A stretch of 64,000 nucleotides of DNA from Robiginitalea aestuariiviva (GCF_029537735.1 NZ_JARPUQ010000002.1:1108240-1172239); one strand, 5' to 3'. Shown: positions 27,201 through 35,599, numbered from the stretch's first letter. Made by a program: numbers and translations. Notes: a model not told the origin generated them from the sequence alone.

Positions 27201-27208
27201 TATCTTTG
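27201..27208 (+). promoter_or_regulatory. -7 box of the BatA-like operon
   Basis: TATCTTTG, a consensus match, 17 bases before the ATG at 27226. Confidence 0.55.
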
Positions 27209-27225
27209 AATCAGAGATATCACCT

Positions 27226-29145
27226 ATGCTGTTTACCCACCCGGAATTGCTTTGGGGCCTCTTAGCCCTGATCCTGCCTGTACTGGTTCACCTGCTGCGG
27301 CTCCGCAAATTCCGAAAGACTCCGTTTACCAATGTCAGGGTTTTACAGCGGCTGCAATTGCAGGCCGACCGAAGCAGCCAGTTGAAGAAATGGCTGCTCC
27401 TTGCAGCGCGCCTGGGCCTGGTTGCCGCCCTGGTGCTGGCATTTGCGCAACCCTACCGGGCCAACCCCGGGGCCACCGACCCCAGGGAGGTAGTTATTTA
27501 CCTGGACAATTCCTTCAGCATGGAAGCCACTGCCGGTTCCACTACCCTGCTGGGTGCGGTGGTACAGCATTTGCTCCGTGAACTTCCCGGGGATTTTCGC
27601 TGTGCTGTCTTAACCAATGACGGGCAGTATCCCGTGCGTTCCCTGGATCAGCTCCGGCAAACGCTTCTGGGGCTGCAATTCACCTATCAGCAGGCGAATC
27701 TGGAAACCCTTCAGATGCGCGCCCGCCCCTATTTTGGCGAAAGCCCCGGAGCCCAACGTGAGTTGTGGTTGTTTTCGGATTTCCAGGGGATGGGATTGGA
27801 GGAGGCTGATCTGGCGGAAGACGTGAGGATCCGGGCGGTACGGCTGCAACCGGATGCGCTCAGGAATATGTCCCTGGACACCGCCTATATCATTTCCCGG
27901 GGTGAGGATTTGCTGGAATTACAGGTAAATGTGAGCCTGCAGGACGATGGGCAGGGCAGCCCGATTTCCCTTTTTAACGCCGATACCCTAATAGCCAAGA
28001 GCTCGGCGGATATCGGGGCCGGAGGATCAGGCAGTGCCCGTTTCAGCCTGCCCGATGGACAGGACATCCGGGGTGCTGTCCGCATCCTGGACGAAGGCCT
28101 GCCGTACGACAATACGCTCTACTTTACGCTGAACGCCCCGGAAAGAATAAAAGTCATGAGTCTGGGGCCTGGGGATAACGGGCCCCTGCAACGCATATAT
28201 ACACCGGATGAATTTGAATTTACCACCTCCGGGATAAGGGAAGTAGATTTCGGGCGTCTGCTGGAACAGGACCTGGTGGTGCTGAATGCCCTGGAAACCT
28301 GGCCTGAGGCCCTTATCCAGGTTATGGAACAACTGCTGGAGCAGGGTACCAAGCTACTGGTCATCCCCGCCAGGGAAATGGATGCCGTAGGGTATAACCG
28401 ATTTTTGGAACCCGCCGCCGGCTGGCGCATTGCCGGGCGCGTAGATACCGAAAACCGCATTTCCGGCATCCGTTATGACCATCCCCTGTTCCGGGATGTT
28501 TTTGAATCCCCTGTGGATAATTTCGAATATCCCGGGGTTCGTTCCTATTACCAGGTGGAGGGCTCGGGGCCGGGAATCCTGGATTTTCAGAACGGCGAGC
28601 CCTTTTTGCTGGGTTCCGGCAACCTTTTCCTGCTAAGCGCCTCCCTGGATTCCCAGGTGAGCACCTTCAGGGAATCTCCGCTTATTGTACCGGTTTTTTA
28701 TGGGGTTGCACGATATAATCTGGCCTTCCCGGAGCTGTATTTTACCATCGGGGAAGAGGCCTTCGCACGGATTGGCTTGTCTCAGGCCGACGATGCCGTC
28801 TTTGTGCTGGAACAACCCGGAGCTCGTTTTATCCCGGAACAACAGGGGGCCGGGCGCAACACCCTGCTTCGGTTTGGATCAGAACCCCAGGTAGCCGGGA
28901 CCTATGAATTGGCAGAAAGGCCCGAATCCGGGTACCGCTTCAGCTTTAACTACCCCAGGCGGGAAAGCCAGGCTTTGCGGCATACCCCAACCCTGCCCGA
29001 TGGGCTGGACCAGGCCTCAGATGTATCAGGCCTGCTGGAAGGCTATCAAAATAGCATCCGGGTAACGGAGCTTTGGAAATGGTTTGTTATTTTTGCCTTG
29101 ATCTTTGCGGCGGCAGAACTTCTGCTCCAAAAATTCCTGCGATGA
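27226..29145 (+). CDS. BatA-domain membrane protein with degenerate vWA-like region
   Basis: 639 residues from the ATG at 27226 (MLFTHPELLWGLLALILPVLVHL). An N-terminal BatA-type hydrophobic segment is followed by a second near 60-80, and the motif VVIYLDNSFSME resembles the MIDAS metal site of von Willebrand A domains. A long periplasmic region and a C-terminal helix (LWKWFVIFALIFAAAELLL) complete it. It is the first gene of an operon; the dihydroorotase-like gene starts inside its stop (ATGA). Confidence 0.85.
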   Translation: MLFTHPELLWGLLALILPVLVHLLRLRKFRKTPFTNVRVLQRLQLQADRSSQLKKWLLLAARLGLVAALVLAFAQPYRANPGATDPREVVIYLDNSFSMEATAGSTTLLGAVVQHLLRELPGDFRCAVLTNDGQYPVRSLDQLRQTLLGLQFTYQQANLETLQMRARPYFGESPGAQRELWLFSDFQGMGLEEADLAEDVRIRAVRLQPDALRNMSLDTAYIISRGEDLLELQVNVSLQDDGQGSPISLFNADTLIAKSSADIGAGGSGSARFSLPDGQDIRGAVRILDEGLPYDNTLYFTLNAPERIKVMSLGPGDNGPLQRIYTPDEFEFTTSGIREVDFGRLLEQDLVVLNALETWPEALIQVMEQLLEQGTKLLVIPAREMDAVGYNRFLEPAAGWRIAGRVDTENRISGIRYDHPLFRDVFESPVDNFEYPGVRSYYQVEGSGPGILDFQNGEPFLLGSGNLFLLSASLDSQVSTFRESPLIVPVFYGVARYNLAFPELYFTIGEEAFARIGLSQADDAVFVLEQPGARFIPEQQGAGRNTLLRFGSEPQVAGTYELAERPESGYRFSFNYPRRESQALRHTPTLPDGLDQASDVSGLLEGYQNSIRVTELWKWFVIFALIFAAAELLLQKFLR

Positions 29146-30398
29146 AGCTCGTACTAAAATCCGCGACCTTAGTGACCCCGGGCCAACCCGGGATACACGG
29201 CAAAAAGCGGGACCTTTTGATCGAAAACGGGCGGATCGCCAAAATCGCCGCCAACCTGGACACGCCCGAAGGGGTCCCGGTGATTACCCTGAAAAATTTA
29301 CATGTGAGTCCGGGATGGTTCGACCATAGCGTAAGCTTTGGAGAGCCCGGGTTCGAAGAGCGGGAAACCATATCCAATGGATTAAAGGTCGCAGCCTCCA
29401 GTGGTTTTACGGGCATTGTACTAAACCCGGATACCCGACCGGTACCGGACACCAGCGGGGACGTGGTATTCCTGCGCGAGGCTGCCCGGGAAAGCGTTGC
29501 CGAACTCTTCCCTCTTGGAGCCCTGAGCCTTGGGCGCCAGGGAGTAGATCTGGCAGAACTTTACGATATGCACGGCGCCGGAGCGGTAGGCTTTAGCGAC
29601 GGCAAACACCCGGTGGAAAACCCCAGCCTGCTTAAACTGGCCCTCTTGTATGCCCAGCATTTCAAGGGCCTGATATACTCCTTTCCCCTGGACGGGCAAA
29701 TGGCACCGAAGGGACAGATGCACGAAGGAGAAACCTCCGTGCGCCTGGGCCTTAAAGGCATTCCGGCCCTGGCCGAAGAACTGCGCGTGGCACGGGACCT
29801 GCGTCTCTTGGAATACACCGGGGGCAAGTTGCATATCCCCACTATTTCAACTGCCCAGTCCGTGAGCCTTATAGCGGCAGCCCGGAAAAAAGGGATGGAT
29901 GTAAGCTGCGGGGTGGCCCTGCACCACCTGTTTTTTACGGATGAAGAACTATCCGGTTTTGACAGCCGATTCAAAGTCCTGCCGCCCCTCAGGGGCAAAG
30001 CAGACGTAAAAGCCCTGCGCAAAGCCCTGGCGGAAGGCACCATAGATTTTGTAACCTCGGACCACAGCCCCAAGGATATTGAAGAAAAACGTTTGGAATT
30101 CGACCGGGCAGCATTCGGGTCCCTGGGCCTGGAATCTGCCTTTGGCATTCTCAGCCGGATTTATCCCCTGGAACTATGCGTGGAAATCCTGACCCGCGGG
30201 CGGGAACGTTTCGGATTGCCAGCCGTGGCGCTGGAAGAAGGCCAGCGGGCCAACCTGACCCTCTTTAACCCGGAAGGGACGAGAACGCTGCAGGAGGCAG
30301 ACCTGGCCTCCACCTCCAAAAATTCCATGTATATCGGACAGGAACTTCAGGGCTCGGTGTACGGCGTGGTGGTGGGCGATAAAACCCAACTGGCATGA
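29142..30398 (+). CDS. dihydroorotase-like protein lacking the HxH metal motif
   Basis: 418 residues of the amidohydrolase fold, start chosen at the ATGA overlap (29142). In place of the DxHxH beta-1 motif of active dihydroorotases it has WFDHSVSFGEPGFEE, so both metal-binding histidines are serines by alignment on EPG. Later it has FVTSDHSPKD, close to the usual metal-ligand stretch. This is the standard flavobacterial 'dihydroorotase' as I recall. It may be a structural or divergent enzyme. Whether it makes dihydroorotate cannot be told from sequence. Confidence 0.82.
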   Translation: MKLVLKSATLVTPGQPGIHGKKRDLLIENGRIAKIAANLDTPEGVPVITLKNLHVSPGWFDHSVSFGEPGFEERETISNGLKVAASSGFTGIVLNPDTRPVPDTSGDVVFLREAARESVAELFPLGALSLGRQGVDLAELYDMHGAGAVGFSDGKHPVENPSLLKLALLYAQHFKGLIYSFPLDGQMAPKGQMHEGETSVRLGLKGIPALAEELRVARDLRLLEYTGGKLHIPTISTAQSVSLIAAARKKGMDVSCGVALHHLFFTDEELSGFDSRFKVLPPLRGKADVKALRKALAEGTIDFVTSDHSPKDIEEKRLEFDRAAFGSLGLESAFGILSRIYPLELCVEILTRGRERFGLPAVALEEGQRANLTLFNPEGTRTLQEADLASTSKNSMYIGQELQGSVYGVVVGDKTQLA

Positions 30399-30724
30399 GC
30401 CGCCCCCCGGCCGAGGCCCGCACCATAGCCGTGGTGGCCTACCTGACCCTGATCGGATCCCTGATTTCCATGAGCATGAACGCCGAACCGCGCCACGATT
30501 TCGGGCGCTTCCATACCCGACAGGCCTTTGGGCTTCACCTGTCTTTTATTCTGGTTATGCTTTTTCTGAGTATCGTCTGGTTCCATCCCTACGCCTGGAT
30601 CGGTTTCTATATCTGTTATTTTGTGCTCTGGATCTATGGCTTTATCGGCGCCTTGCAGGGTCGTAAATACCTGGTGCCTGGAATTGGCCCCTATTTTCAA
30701 CAATGGTTCACCTTTATCCCCTGA
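30395..30724 (+). CDS. small DUF4870-like membrane protein
   Basis: 109 residues with three hydrophobic segments (about 12-28, 48-65 and 68-88). The pattern HDFGRFHTRQAFGLHL is typical of small Bacteroidota proteins labelled DUF4870-like or 'import component'. It overlaps the dihydroorotase-like stop (ATGA), so it is coupled. Function unknown. Confidence 0.72.
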   Translation: MSRPPAEARTIAVVAYLTLIGSLISMSMNAEPRHDFGRFHTRQAFGLHLSFILVMLFLSIVWFHPYAWIGFYICYFVLWIYGFIGALQGRKYLVPGIGPYFQQWFTFIP

Positions 30725-30727
30725 GGC

Positions 30728-31387
30728 ATGGAACCCAAAGCCCTTTCCTTCCACCACCTGATCCGCCCACCCAAAACAAAGGAAGGCAAGCCCCCTGCGC
30801 TGATCATGCTGCACGGGTATGGCAGTAACGAGGAAGACCTGTTCTCCTTTGCCCCCGAACTGCCTGATGACCTGTTTGTGATTTCGCTGCGGGCCCCATA
30901 TTCCTTACAGCCTTTCGGACATGCCTGGTACGCCATACACTTTGAGGCGGAACAAGGAAAATGGAACGATACGGCGCAGGCTATCGACTCGCGTGAAGCG
31001 CTTAATGCTTTTCTGGAAGAAGCCGTTAATGCATATGATCTGGATGCAGAGCGCGTCAGCCTCCTTGGCTTTAGCCAGGGGAGTATCCTGGGTTATGCCC
31101 TGGCCCTTTCCTACCCGGAAAAGATCCGCTCCCTGGTTGCCCTTAGCGGATACCTGGACCCCGCCATGCTGGGAGAAGGATATCGGGAAAAGGACCATTC
31201 CCACCTGGAAATCTATGCCTCTCACGGCCAATTGGATATGGTGATCCCCCCCGCCTGGGCCCAGCAGGCGGCAGCCTTTTTAACCGAAATGGGAATTGAA
31301 CACCGTTATGAGGAATTCCCGGTGGGGCACGGGGTTTCTCCCGAAAACTTCCATGCATTCCGCACCTGGCTCCGGGGCCGGTATTGA
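30728..31387 (+). CDS. alpha/beta-hydrolase, phospholipase/carboxylesterase type
   Basis: 219 residues, starting 3 bases after the previous stop. Nucleophile elbow GFSQGSILG, Asp in SHGQLDMVIP and His in PVGHGVSPENF give the catalytic triad of the abhydrolase_2 (YpfH-like) family. Cytosolic serine esterase of small acyl esters; natural substrate unknown. It ends one base before the convergent gene at 31389. Confidence 0.87.
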   Translation: MEPKALSFHHLIRPPKTKEGKPPALIMLHGYGSNEEDLFSFAPELPDDLFVISLRAPYSLQPFGHAWYAIHFEAEQGKWNDTAQAIDSREALNAFLEEAVNAYDLDAERVSLLGFSQGSILGYALALSYPEKIRSLVALSGYLDPAMLGEGYREKDHSHLEIYASHGQLDMVIPPAWAQQAAAFLTEMGIEHRYEEFPVGHGVSPENFHAFRTWLRGRY

Positions 31388-31388
31388 A

Positions 31389-31877
31389 TCAGCGGGCGTA
31401 GAGCAAATGATCCATGGGTGTAAAATCCACGCCCAGGTCATCGCGTATTTCGTAGGCGATCAGTAACTCTCCCCAATACTTGCCATCGGAGTAATCTGCC
31501 AGGATCCATCGGTGGTTTAGAACCTTGATCTTGTTGATTTTAAAATTGCTCTCCATCCCTTCGTAGGGCACCAGGGGGTTATCGCCGGGGCGTTCATTGG
31601 TCTCCAGCAATTTGTCCCGCACATACCCGGCAGGGTCCTCCAGGTTCAAGTGGTCAAAATACACGAGGGCATCGTCATTGTTTTCAAGGCTGAAGTACTG
31701 CATGTCCAGCACGTCCAGGCGCGCCTGCGTAAGGGAGTCCTTCCACTGCTGTTCCCGCTCCTGATATCGGTCGATATCCCGCGTCAGTGTTGTCATCGTA
31801 CGGCTGCTGCCCACAGCCAGGTAAAGCGCAATCAGTGCTGCAAAGACAAAGAGGTAAAGGAAAATGTTTTTCTGCAT
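31389..31877 (-). CDS. small membrane-anchored protein, unknown
   Basis: 162 residues. One N-terminal helix (NIFLYLFVFAALIALYLAVG) anchors a mostly soluble domain that begins with a short coiled-coil-like stretch (DIDRYQEREQQWKDSLTQ). No catalytic motif recognised. Flavobacterial homologues are sometimes labelled hydrolase, which I cannot support. It is 3 bases downstream of the metallo-hydrolase gene, so it is in the same operon. Confidence 0.68.
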   Translation of the reverse strand: MQKNIFLYLFVFAALIALYLAVGSSRTMTTLTRDIDRYQEREQQWKDSLTQARLDVLDMQYFSLENNDDALVYFDHLNLEDPAGYVRDKLLETNERPGDNPLVPYEGMESNFKINKIKVLNHRWILADYSDGKYWGELLIAYEIRDDLGVDFTPMDHLLYAR

Positions 31878-31880
31878 GGG

Positions 31881-32645
31881 TTAAATCGTTAGGGTAAGGT
31901 TGTCATAGGCCAGGTGCACATGGGCTGGAAGGCGTTCCTCTACCCGGGCGTGAAACCCAAGCTTATGGCTGATGTGGGTCAGGTATGCCGCCTCGGGGGC
32001 TACCCGGTCGATAAACGCCAGCGCTTCTTCCAGGTTCAGGTGGGAGTGGTGGGGTTCTTCCCTTAGGGCGTTAACCACCAATACCTTGAGGCCCTCCAGG
32101 TGCCTTTCCTCCTCCGGCTCTATGGTTTTCATATCTGTCAGGTAGGCGAAATCCCCTATCCGGAACCCGAAAACCTGCAGGCGGTTATGCCAGACTTCCA
32201 CCGGGGTAATGAGCTGTTTTCCAATGCGGAAGGGGTGGCCCCGTTCCACTTCATGGATCCGCACGGCCGGAGCGCCGGGGTAACGGTTCTGGTCGGCAAA
32301 AATATAATCGAAGCGTTTTTGAAGGGAGGCCACTACCCGGGGATGCGCATAAATGGGGATGTCCCCCTGGCGAAAAAAAAACGGTCGGATATCATCTATG
32401 CCGGCGGTATGGTCTGCGTGTTCGTGGGTAAAAAGGATGGCATCCAGGCGGGGAATGGGGTTGGAAAGCATCTGTTGCCGGAAATCCGGCCCGCAGTCGA
32501 TTACCAGGTTCTGCCCCTTCACCTGCACCAGCACCGAGACCCTCAGGCGCTTATCCCTGGGGTCTTCGCTAAGACAAACCGGATCGTCACTGCCGATAAC
32601 CGGGACTCCCTGGGATGTGCCTGTGCCGAGAAAAGTAATCTTCAA
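31881..32645 (-). CDS. MBL-fold metallo-hydrolase (PhnP-like), TTG start proposed
   Basis: 254 residues beginning at a TTG (32645) just before KITFLGTGTSQGVPVIG, the family N-terminus. Zinc motif FTHEHADHTAGIDD, with later AYLTHISHKLG. It resembles PhnP/lipoyl-type phosphodiesterases. An ATG at 32735 would add 30 residues with no family match. It would also overlap the start of the divergent gene and cross both promoters, so I reject it. A minus-strand -7 box at 32664-32671 supports the short form. Confidence 0.85.
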   Translation of the reverse strand: MKITFLGTGTSQGVPVIGSDDPVCLSEDPRDKRLRVSVLVQVKGQNLVIDCGPDFRQQMLSNPIPRLDAILFTHEHADHTAGIDDIRPFFFRQGDIPIYAHPRVVASLQKRFDYIFADQNRYPGAPAVRIHEVERGHPFRIGKQLITPVEVWHNRLQVFGFRIGDFAYLTDMKTIEPEEERHLEGLKVLVVNALREEPHHSHLNLEEALAFIDRVAPEAAYLTHISHKLGFHARVEERLPAHVHLAYDNLTLTI

Positions 32646-32663
32646 CCGCTTGTCTGTTTTATC

Positions 32664-32671
32664 CAAATTTA
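32664..32671 (-). promoter_or_regulatory. -7 box of the metallo-hydrolase gene
   Basis: It reads TAAATTTG on the minus strand, 18 bases before the proposed TTG start. Confidence 0.45.
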
Positions 32672-32705
32672 TAACATATTTATTATTTGGATCGCCCCAT
32701 CTTTT

Positions 32706-32713
32706 TATCTTTG
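32706..32713 (+). promoter_or_regulatory. -7 box of the 486-aa unknown gene
   Basis: TATCTTTG, a consensus match, 20 bases before the ATG at 32734. Confidence 0.55.
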
Positions 32714-32733
32714 TTTCGAGTAAAAATGCCGAC

Positions 32734-34194
32734 ATGCCCTCCGTTCAGAAGAATGAATTCGCTTTCGAAAACGTCCCCTCCATTAAGGCCAAAACCCTGC
32801 GGATCAACCTGAATCCGGATATCTACGGCACTTTTGCCGAAATTGGCGCCGGGCAGGAAACCGCCCGCCATTTTTTCCGGGCGGGGGGTGCCTCCGGAAC
32901 TATTGCCAAGGCCATGAGCGCCTACGACAAGGACTTCAGCGATGCCATCTACGGCATGGAGGAAGATGGCCGGTATGTGACCCAGAGTCGTTTGCAGAAG
33001 ATGCTCAACCACGAGATGAAGCTCATGGAGGAGCGGATCAGCCGGGAACATCACCCGGATCGCCTCTTTTTTTCCTATGCCAATACCGTAGCGACCATCG
33101 ACTTTTCCAAGCGCTACAAAGGACATGGCTGGGTAGGGATCCGCTTCCAGCTGGATCCCCGCCAAAAGGAATTCGATGAGATTATCCTGCACATCCGTTT
33201 TAAGCAAAACGAGGCGCGATTACAACAGGAAACCCTGGGTATCGTGGGAGTAAACCTGATTTACGGGGCTTTCTACAAATATCACAAACCCCGCAAACTG
33301 CTTAAATACCTGTACGACCACATTGATCAGGACACCCTGGAGATCGATATGGTGAATTTCTCCGGGCCCAATTTTTCCCATGTGGACAACCGCCTGATGA
33401 GCCTGCAGCTCATCAAAAACGACATGACGGATGCTGTTATGTTTGGCCCGGACGGTAACAACCTGCTTCCGGCAGCGGTACTTTACAAGAAGAACATCCT
33501 GGCACTTCGGGGAAGTTTCCGACCCGCGACCAAGGTTAACATGGACATGTTCCAGAAGTCCTATGACATTTTTATCCGGGAACAGACCGTGGACCAGGAA
33601 AACGCCATCGTGATCTTTGAGATCACCCTGTCCAACCTGAAATCCAGCGGGGAAATTGACGAACAGGATTTTATGGACCGGGCAGAGCTCCTCTGCTCCC
33701 TGGGCCATATGGTGATGATTTCCAAGTTCTCGGAATACTACAAGCTGGTGGAGTATTTCAACAATTACACCAAGAACCGCATTGGCCTGACCATGGGGGT
33801 AAACAACCTGGTGGACATCTTTGATGAAAAATATTACCGCCACCTGAGCGGTGGTATCCTGGAGGCCTTTGGAAAACTATTCTTTAAAGACCTTAAGGTA
33901 TACCTCTACCCCATGAAAGACCCGGAAACGGGTCAGATCATGACCAGCAACAACATCAAGGTCCACCCGAGGATGAAGGAGCTCTACAAATTCTTCAAAT
34001 ACAACGGGAAGGTGATGGACATCATCGATTACGACCCGGATATCCTCCATATATTCTCCAGGGATGTGCTTAAGAAAATCACCCAGGGAGAAGAAGGATG
34101 GGAAGAAATGCTGCCGGAAGGGATTGCGGAAGTCATCAGGGAAAAGAAACTCTTCCTGCCCAAAAAGAATCCGGCATCTCACCTGCTGGAATAA
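32734..34194 (+). CDS. conserved flavobacterial protein of unknown function (486 aa)
   Basis: From the ATG at 32734 (MPSVQKNEFAFENVPSIK). No signal peptide or membrane helix; it looks cytoplasmic. It contains long well-conserved-looking stretches such as GTFAEIGAGQETARHFFRAG, AMSAYDKDFSDAIYGMEEDG and MGVNNLVDIFDEKYYRHLSG. I recall near-identical proteins in many flavobacteria carrying unsupported names such as TonB receptor or nicotinate-nucleotide adenylyltransferase. No Rossmann, barrel or known catalytic motif backs those. The gene stands alone with its own promoter and a strong terminator. Confidence 0.8.
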   Translation: MPSVQKNEFAFENVPSIKAKTLRINLNPDIYGTFAEIGAGQETARHFFRAGGASGTIAKAMSAYDKDFSDAIYGMEEDGRYVTQSRLQKMLNHEMKLMEERISREHHPDRLFFSYANTVATIDFSKRYKGHGWVGIRFQLDPRQKEFDEIILHIRFKQNEARLQQETLGIVGVNLIYGAFYKYHKPRKLLKYLYDHIDQDTLEIDMVNFSGPNFSHVDNRLMSLQLIKNDMTDAVMFGPDGNNLLPAAVLYKKNILALRGSFRPATKVNMDMFQKSYDIFIREQTVDQENAIVIFEITLSNLKSSGEIDEQDFMDRAELLCSLGHMVMISKFSEYYKLVEYFNNYTKNRIGLTMGVNNLVDIFDEKYYRHLSGGILEAFGKLFFKDLKVYLYPMKDPETGQIMTSNNIKVHPRMKELYKFFKYNGKVMDIIDYDPDILHIFSRDVLKKITQGEEGWEEMLPEGIAEVIREKKLFLPKKNPASHLLE

Positions 34195-34224
34195 AAAAAG
34201 CCGGGATTTCCCCGGCTTTTTTTT
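34193..34224. terminator. bidirectional terminator between the 486-aa gene and bcp
   Basis: A 9-bp stem (AAAGCCGGG/CCCGGCTTT) with a 5-base loop, flanked by an A-run on one side and a T-run on the other, so it works for both convergent genes. Confidence 0.88.
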
Positions 34225-34239
34225 GTTGATATTCCCGGA

Positions 34240-34695
34240 TTAAAACGCCAGGATCTGTGCGGCGTGGTCTTTGGTGTTGACTTTGTCGATCACCCGGGTA
34301 ACCACCCCATTTTCGTCCATGATAAAGGTTTTGCGGTGGATACCGTCAAATTCCCGGCCCATAAATTTCTTTGGGCCCCACACCCCGAAGGCTTCAATAA
34401 CCTGCCGGTCTTCGTCGGCCAGCAAGGGAAAGGGAAATTCGAATTTATCGCGAAAATTGCTTTGTTTCTTCTGGGAATCCGCACTTACACCCAGCAATTC
34501 GTACCCGGCATTTTGTAGTTCGGCAAAATGGTCACGGAGATTGCAGGCTTCTGCCGTGCAGCCCGGGGTGTTTGCCTTGGGATAAAAGAAAACTACCCAC
34601 TTTTTGCCCTGGTAATCTGCAGGGGTAATGGTATTTCCGTCTTGGTCGAAGGCTTTAAATTCCGGTACTTTGTCCCCGGGTTGGAGCGTATTCAT
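34240..34695 (-). CDS. bcp: thioredoxin-dependent thiol peroxidase
   Basis: 151 residues from the ATG at 34695 (MNTLQPGDKVPEFKAFDQDG). The peroxidatic and resolving cysteines are in TPGCTAEACNLRDHF, five apart, as in atypical 2-Cys BCP peroxiredoxins. It reduces peroxides using thioredoxin. It is divergent from nth through back-to-back promoters at 34717-34732. Confidence 0.93.
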   Translation of the reverse strand: MNTLQPGDKVPEFKAFDQDGNTITPADYQGKKWVVFFYPKANTPGCTAEACNLRDHFAELQNAGYELLGVSADSQKKQSNFRDKFEFPFPLLADEDRQVIEAFGVWGPKKFMGREFDGIHRKTFIMDENGVVTRVIDKVNTKDHAAQILAF

Positions 34696-34716
34696 ATCTG
34701 AGGTTTTGTTTATTTT

Positions 34717-34732
34717 TAACTTTGCAAAATTA
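34717..34732. promoter_or_regulatory. palindromic divergent -7 boxes, nth / bcp
   Basis: The sequence TAACTTTGCAAAATTA is a near-palindrome. It reads TAACTTTG on plus (for nth, ATG 34740) and TAATTTTG on minus (for bcp, ATG 34695). The two boxes abut with no spacer. Confidence 0.6.
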
Positions 34733-34739
34733 AACATTA

Positions 34740-35405
34740 ATGACCAAAAAAGAAAAAGCGGCCTTTGTGATACAAACCCTGAACCGGTTGTACCCCGAAG
34801 TGCCTATCCCCCTGGACCACCAGGATCCCTATACGCTGTTGATTGCAGTGCTGCTGAGCGCACAAAGCACAGACGTTCGAGTAAACCAGACTACCCCTAA
34901 GCTGTTTAAACGGGCGAACAGTCCTGCGGAAATGGTACGCCTAAAGGTGGATGAAATCCGTGAAATCATAAGGCCTGTTGGCCTTTCGCCCACCAAAGCC
35001 AAAGCCATCCATGCGCTTTCCCAAATCCTGTTGGACCGTTACCAGGGCCAGGTACCGCCAGATCTCGAAGCCCTGGAAACCTTACCCGGCGTAGGGCACA
35101 AAACCGCCAGCGTGGTGGTTTCCCAGGCATTTGGGATCCCTGCATTCCCCGTAGACACGCATATCCACCGCCTGATGTACCGGTGGGGATTATCTACAGG
35201 CAAGAATGTGGTGCAAACGGAAAAAGACGCCAAACGGTTGTTCCCGGAAGCTTCCTGGAACAAATTGCACCTACAAATTATCTGGTATGGGAGGGAATAC
35301 TGCCCGGCACGGGGCTGGAACCTGGAACGAGATGAAATAACCCGTACCATTGGCCGCAAGTCCGTACTACGGGAGGTAGCAGCCAAAAAAAAGGCCCGCT
35401 CGTAA
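34740..35405 (+). CDS. nth: endonuclease III-like DNA glycosylase lacking the iron-sulfur cysteines
   Basis: 221 residues. HhH motif LPGVGHKTASVV with catalytic K121, and VDTHIHRL with D139, match E. coli Nth K120/D138. The cluster motif C-x6-C-x2-C-x5-C keeps only C188; the other three positions are L195, D198 and I204 at exact spacing. It should excise oxidised pyrimidines and cut the strand. Its last codons form one arm and the loop of the terminator at 35393-35413. Confidence 0.9.
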   Translation: MTKKEKAAFVIQTLNRLYPEVPIPLDHQDPYTLLIAVLLSAQSTDVRVNQTTPKLFKRANSPAEMVRLKVDEIREIIRPVGLSPTKAKAIHALSQILLDRYQGQVPPDLEALETLPGVGHKTASVVVSQAFGIPAFPVDTHIHRLMYRWGLSTGKNVVQTEKDAKRLFPEASWNKLHLQIIWYGREYCPARGWNLERDEITRTIGRKSVLREVAAKKKARS

Positions 35406-35413
35406 AGCGGGCC
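35393..35413. terminator. bidirectional hairpin spanning the nth stop
   Basis: A perfect 8-bp stem (GGCCCGCT/AGCGGGCC) with a 5-base loop that holds the nth TAA. Eight A precede it, giving a T8 run on the minus strand, so it is a strong terminator for the sigma/47-aa unit and a weaker one for nth. Confidence 0.8.
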
Positions 35414-35420
35414 CTGTTTC

Positions 35421-35564
35421 TTAATTCAAATTTGCCTCGAATGTGAAGTCCTTGTACTCCACCAGGTGCAGCGTTCTGGAGAACTGCAACAACCGGTCTA
35501 CAGTCGCCTTCCCGGCTTGAATGACCTCACAGGTTTTGGCCTGTTCTGAGTAAACTTTTTCCAT
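35421..35564 (-). CDS. 47-residue small protein downstream of sigma factor 1
   Basis: Begins MEKVYSEQAKTC and ends FTFEANLN. It is acidic-to-neutral, soluble, with no membrane helix. It aligns without gaps over its full length to the 47-residue product at 36492-36635, with 18 identical residues: M1, E2, Y5, C12, A17, T21, V22, L25, L26, S29, L32, V35, E36, T41, E43, N45, L46, N47. Many differences are conservative. That pattern, in the same frame, same length and same place behind a sigma gene, shows it is a real gene. I do not recognise its family. It follows the sigma stop by 63 bases, with a hairpin (35573-35599) 8 bases before its ATG. Confidence 0.75.
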   Translation of the reverse strand: MEKVYSEQAKTCEVIQAGKATVDRLLQFSRTLHLVEYKDFTFEANLN

Positions 35565-35572
35565 ATGCTTCA

Positions 35573-35599
35573 GGTTCGTTACACTAGTATAACGCAACC
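35573..35599. repeat. hairpin between sigma 1 and the 47-aa gene
   Basis: On plus, GGTT-CGTTA pairs with TAACG-(C)-AACC: nine base pairs with one bulged base and an 8-base loop. It shares TAACGCAACCC with the element at 36641-36669. It lies just upstream of the 47-aa ATG on the minus strand. No U-run follows, so it is not a standard terminator. Confidence 0.6.

Noticed and set aside
32646-32735. Thirty-residue N-terminal extension of the metallo-hydrolase from an ATG at 32735
   Set aside because: It overlaps the start of the divergent gene and both -7 boxes, and the family begins at the TTG-proximal KITFLGTGTSQG.
32734-34194. Naming this gene a TonB receptor or nicotinate-nucleotide adenylyltransferase
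   Set aside because: No signal peptide, plug, barrel or nucleotidyltransferase motif is visible; those labels would be inherited.
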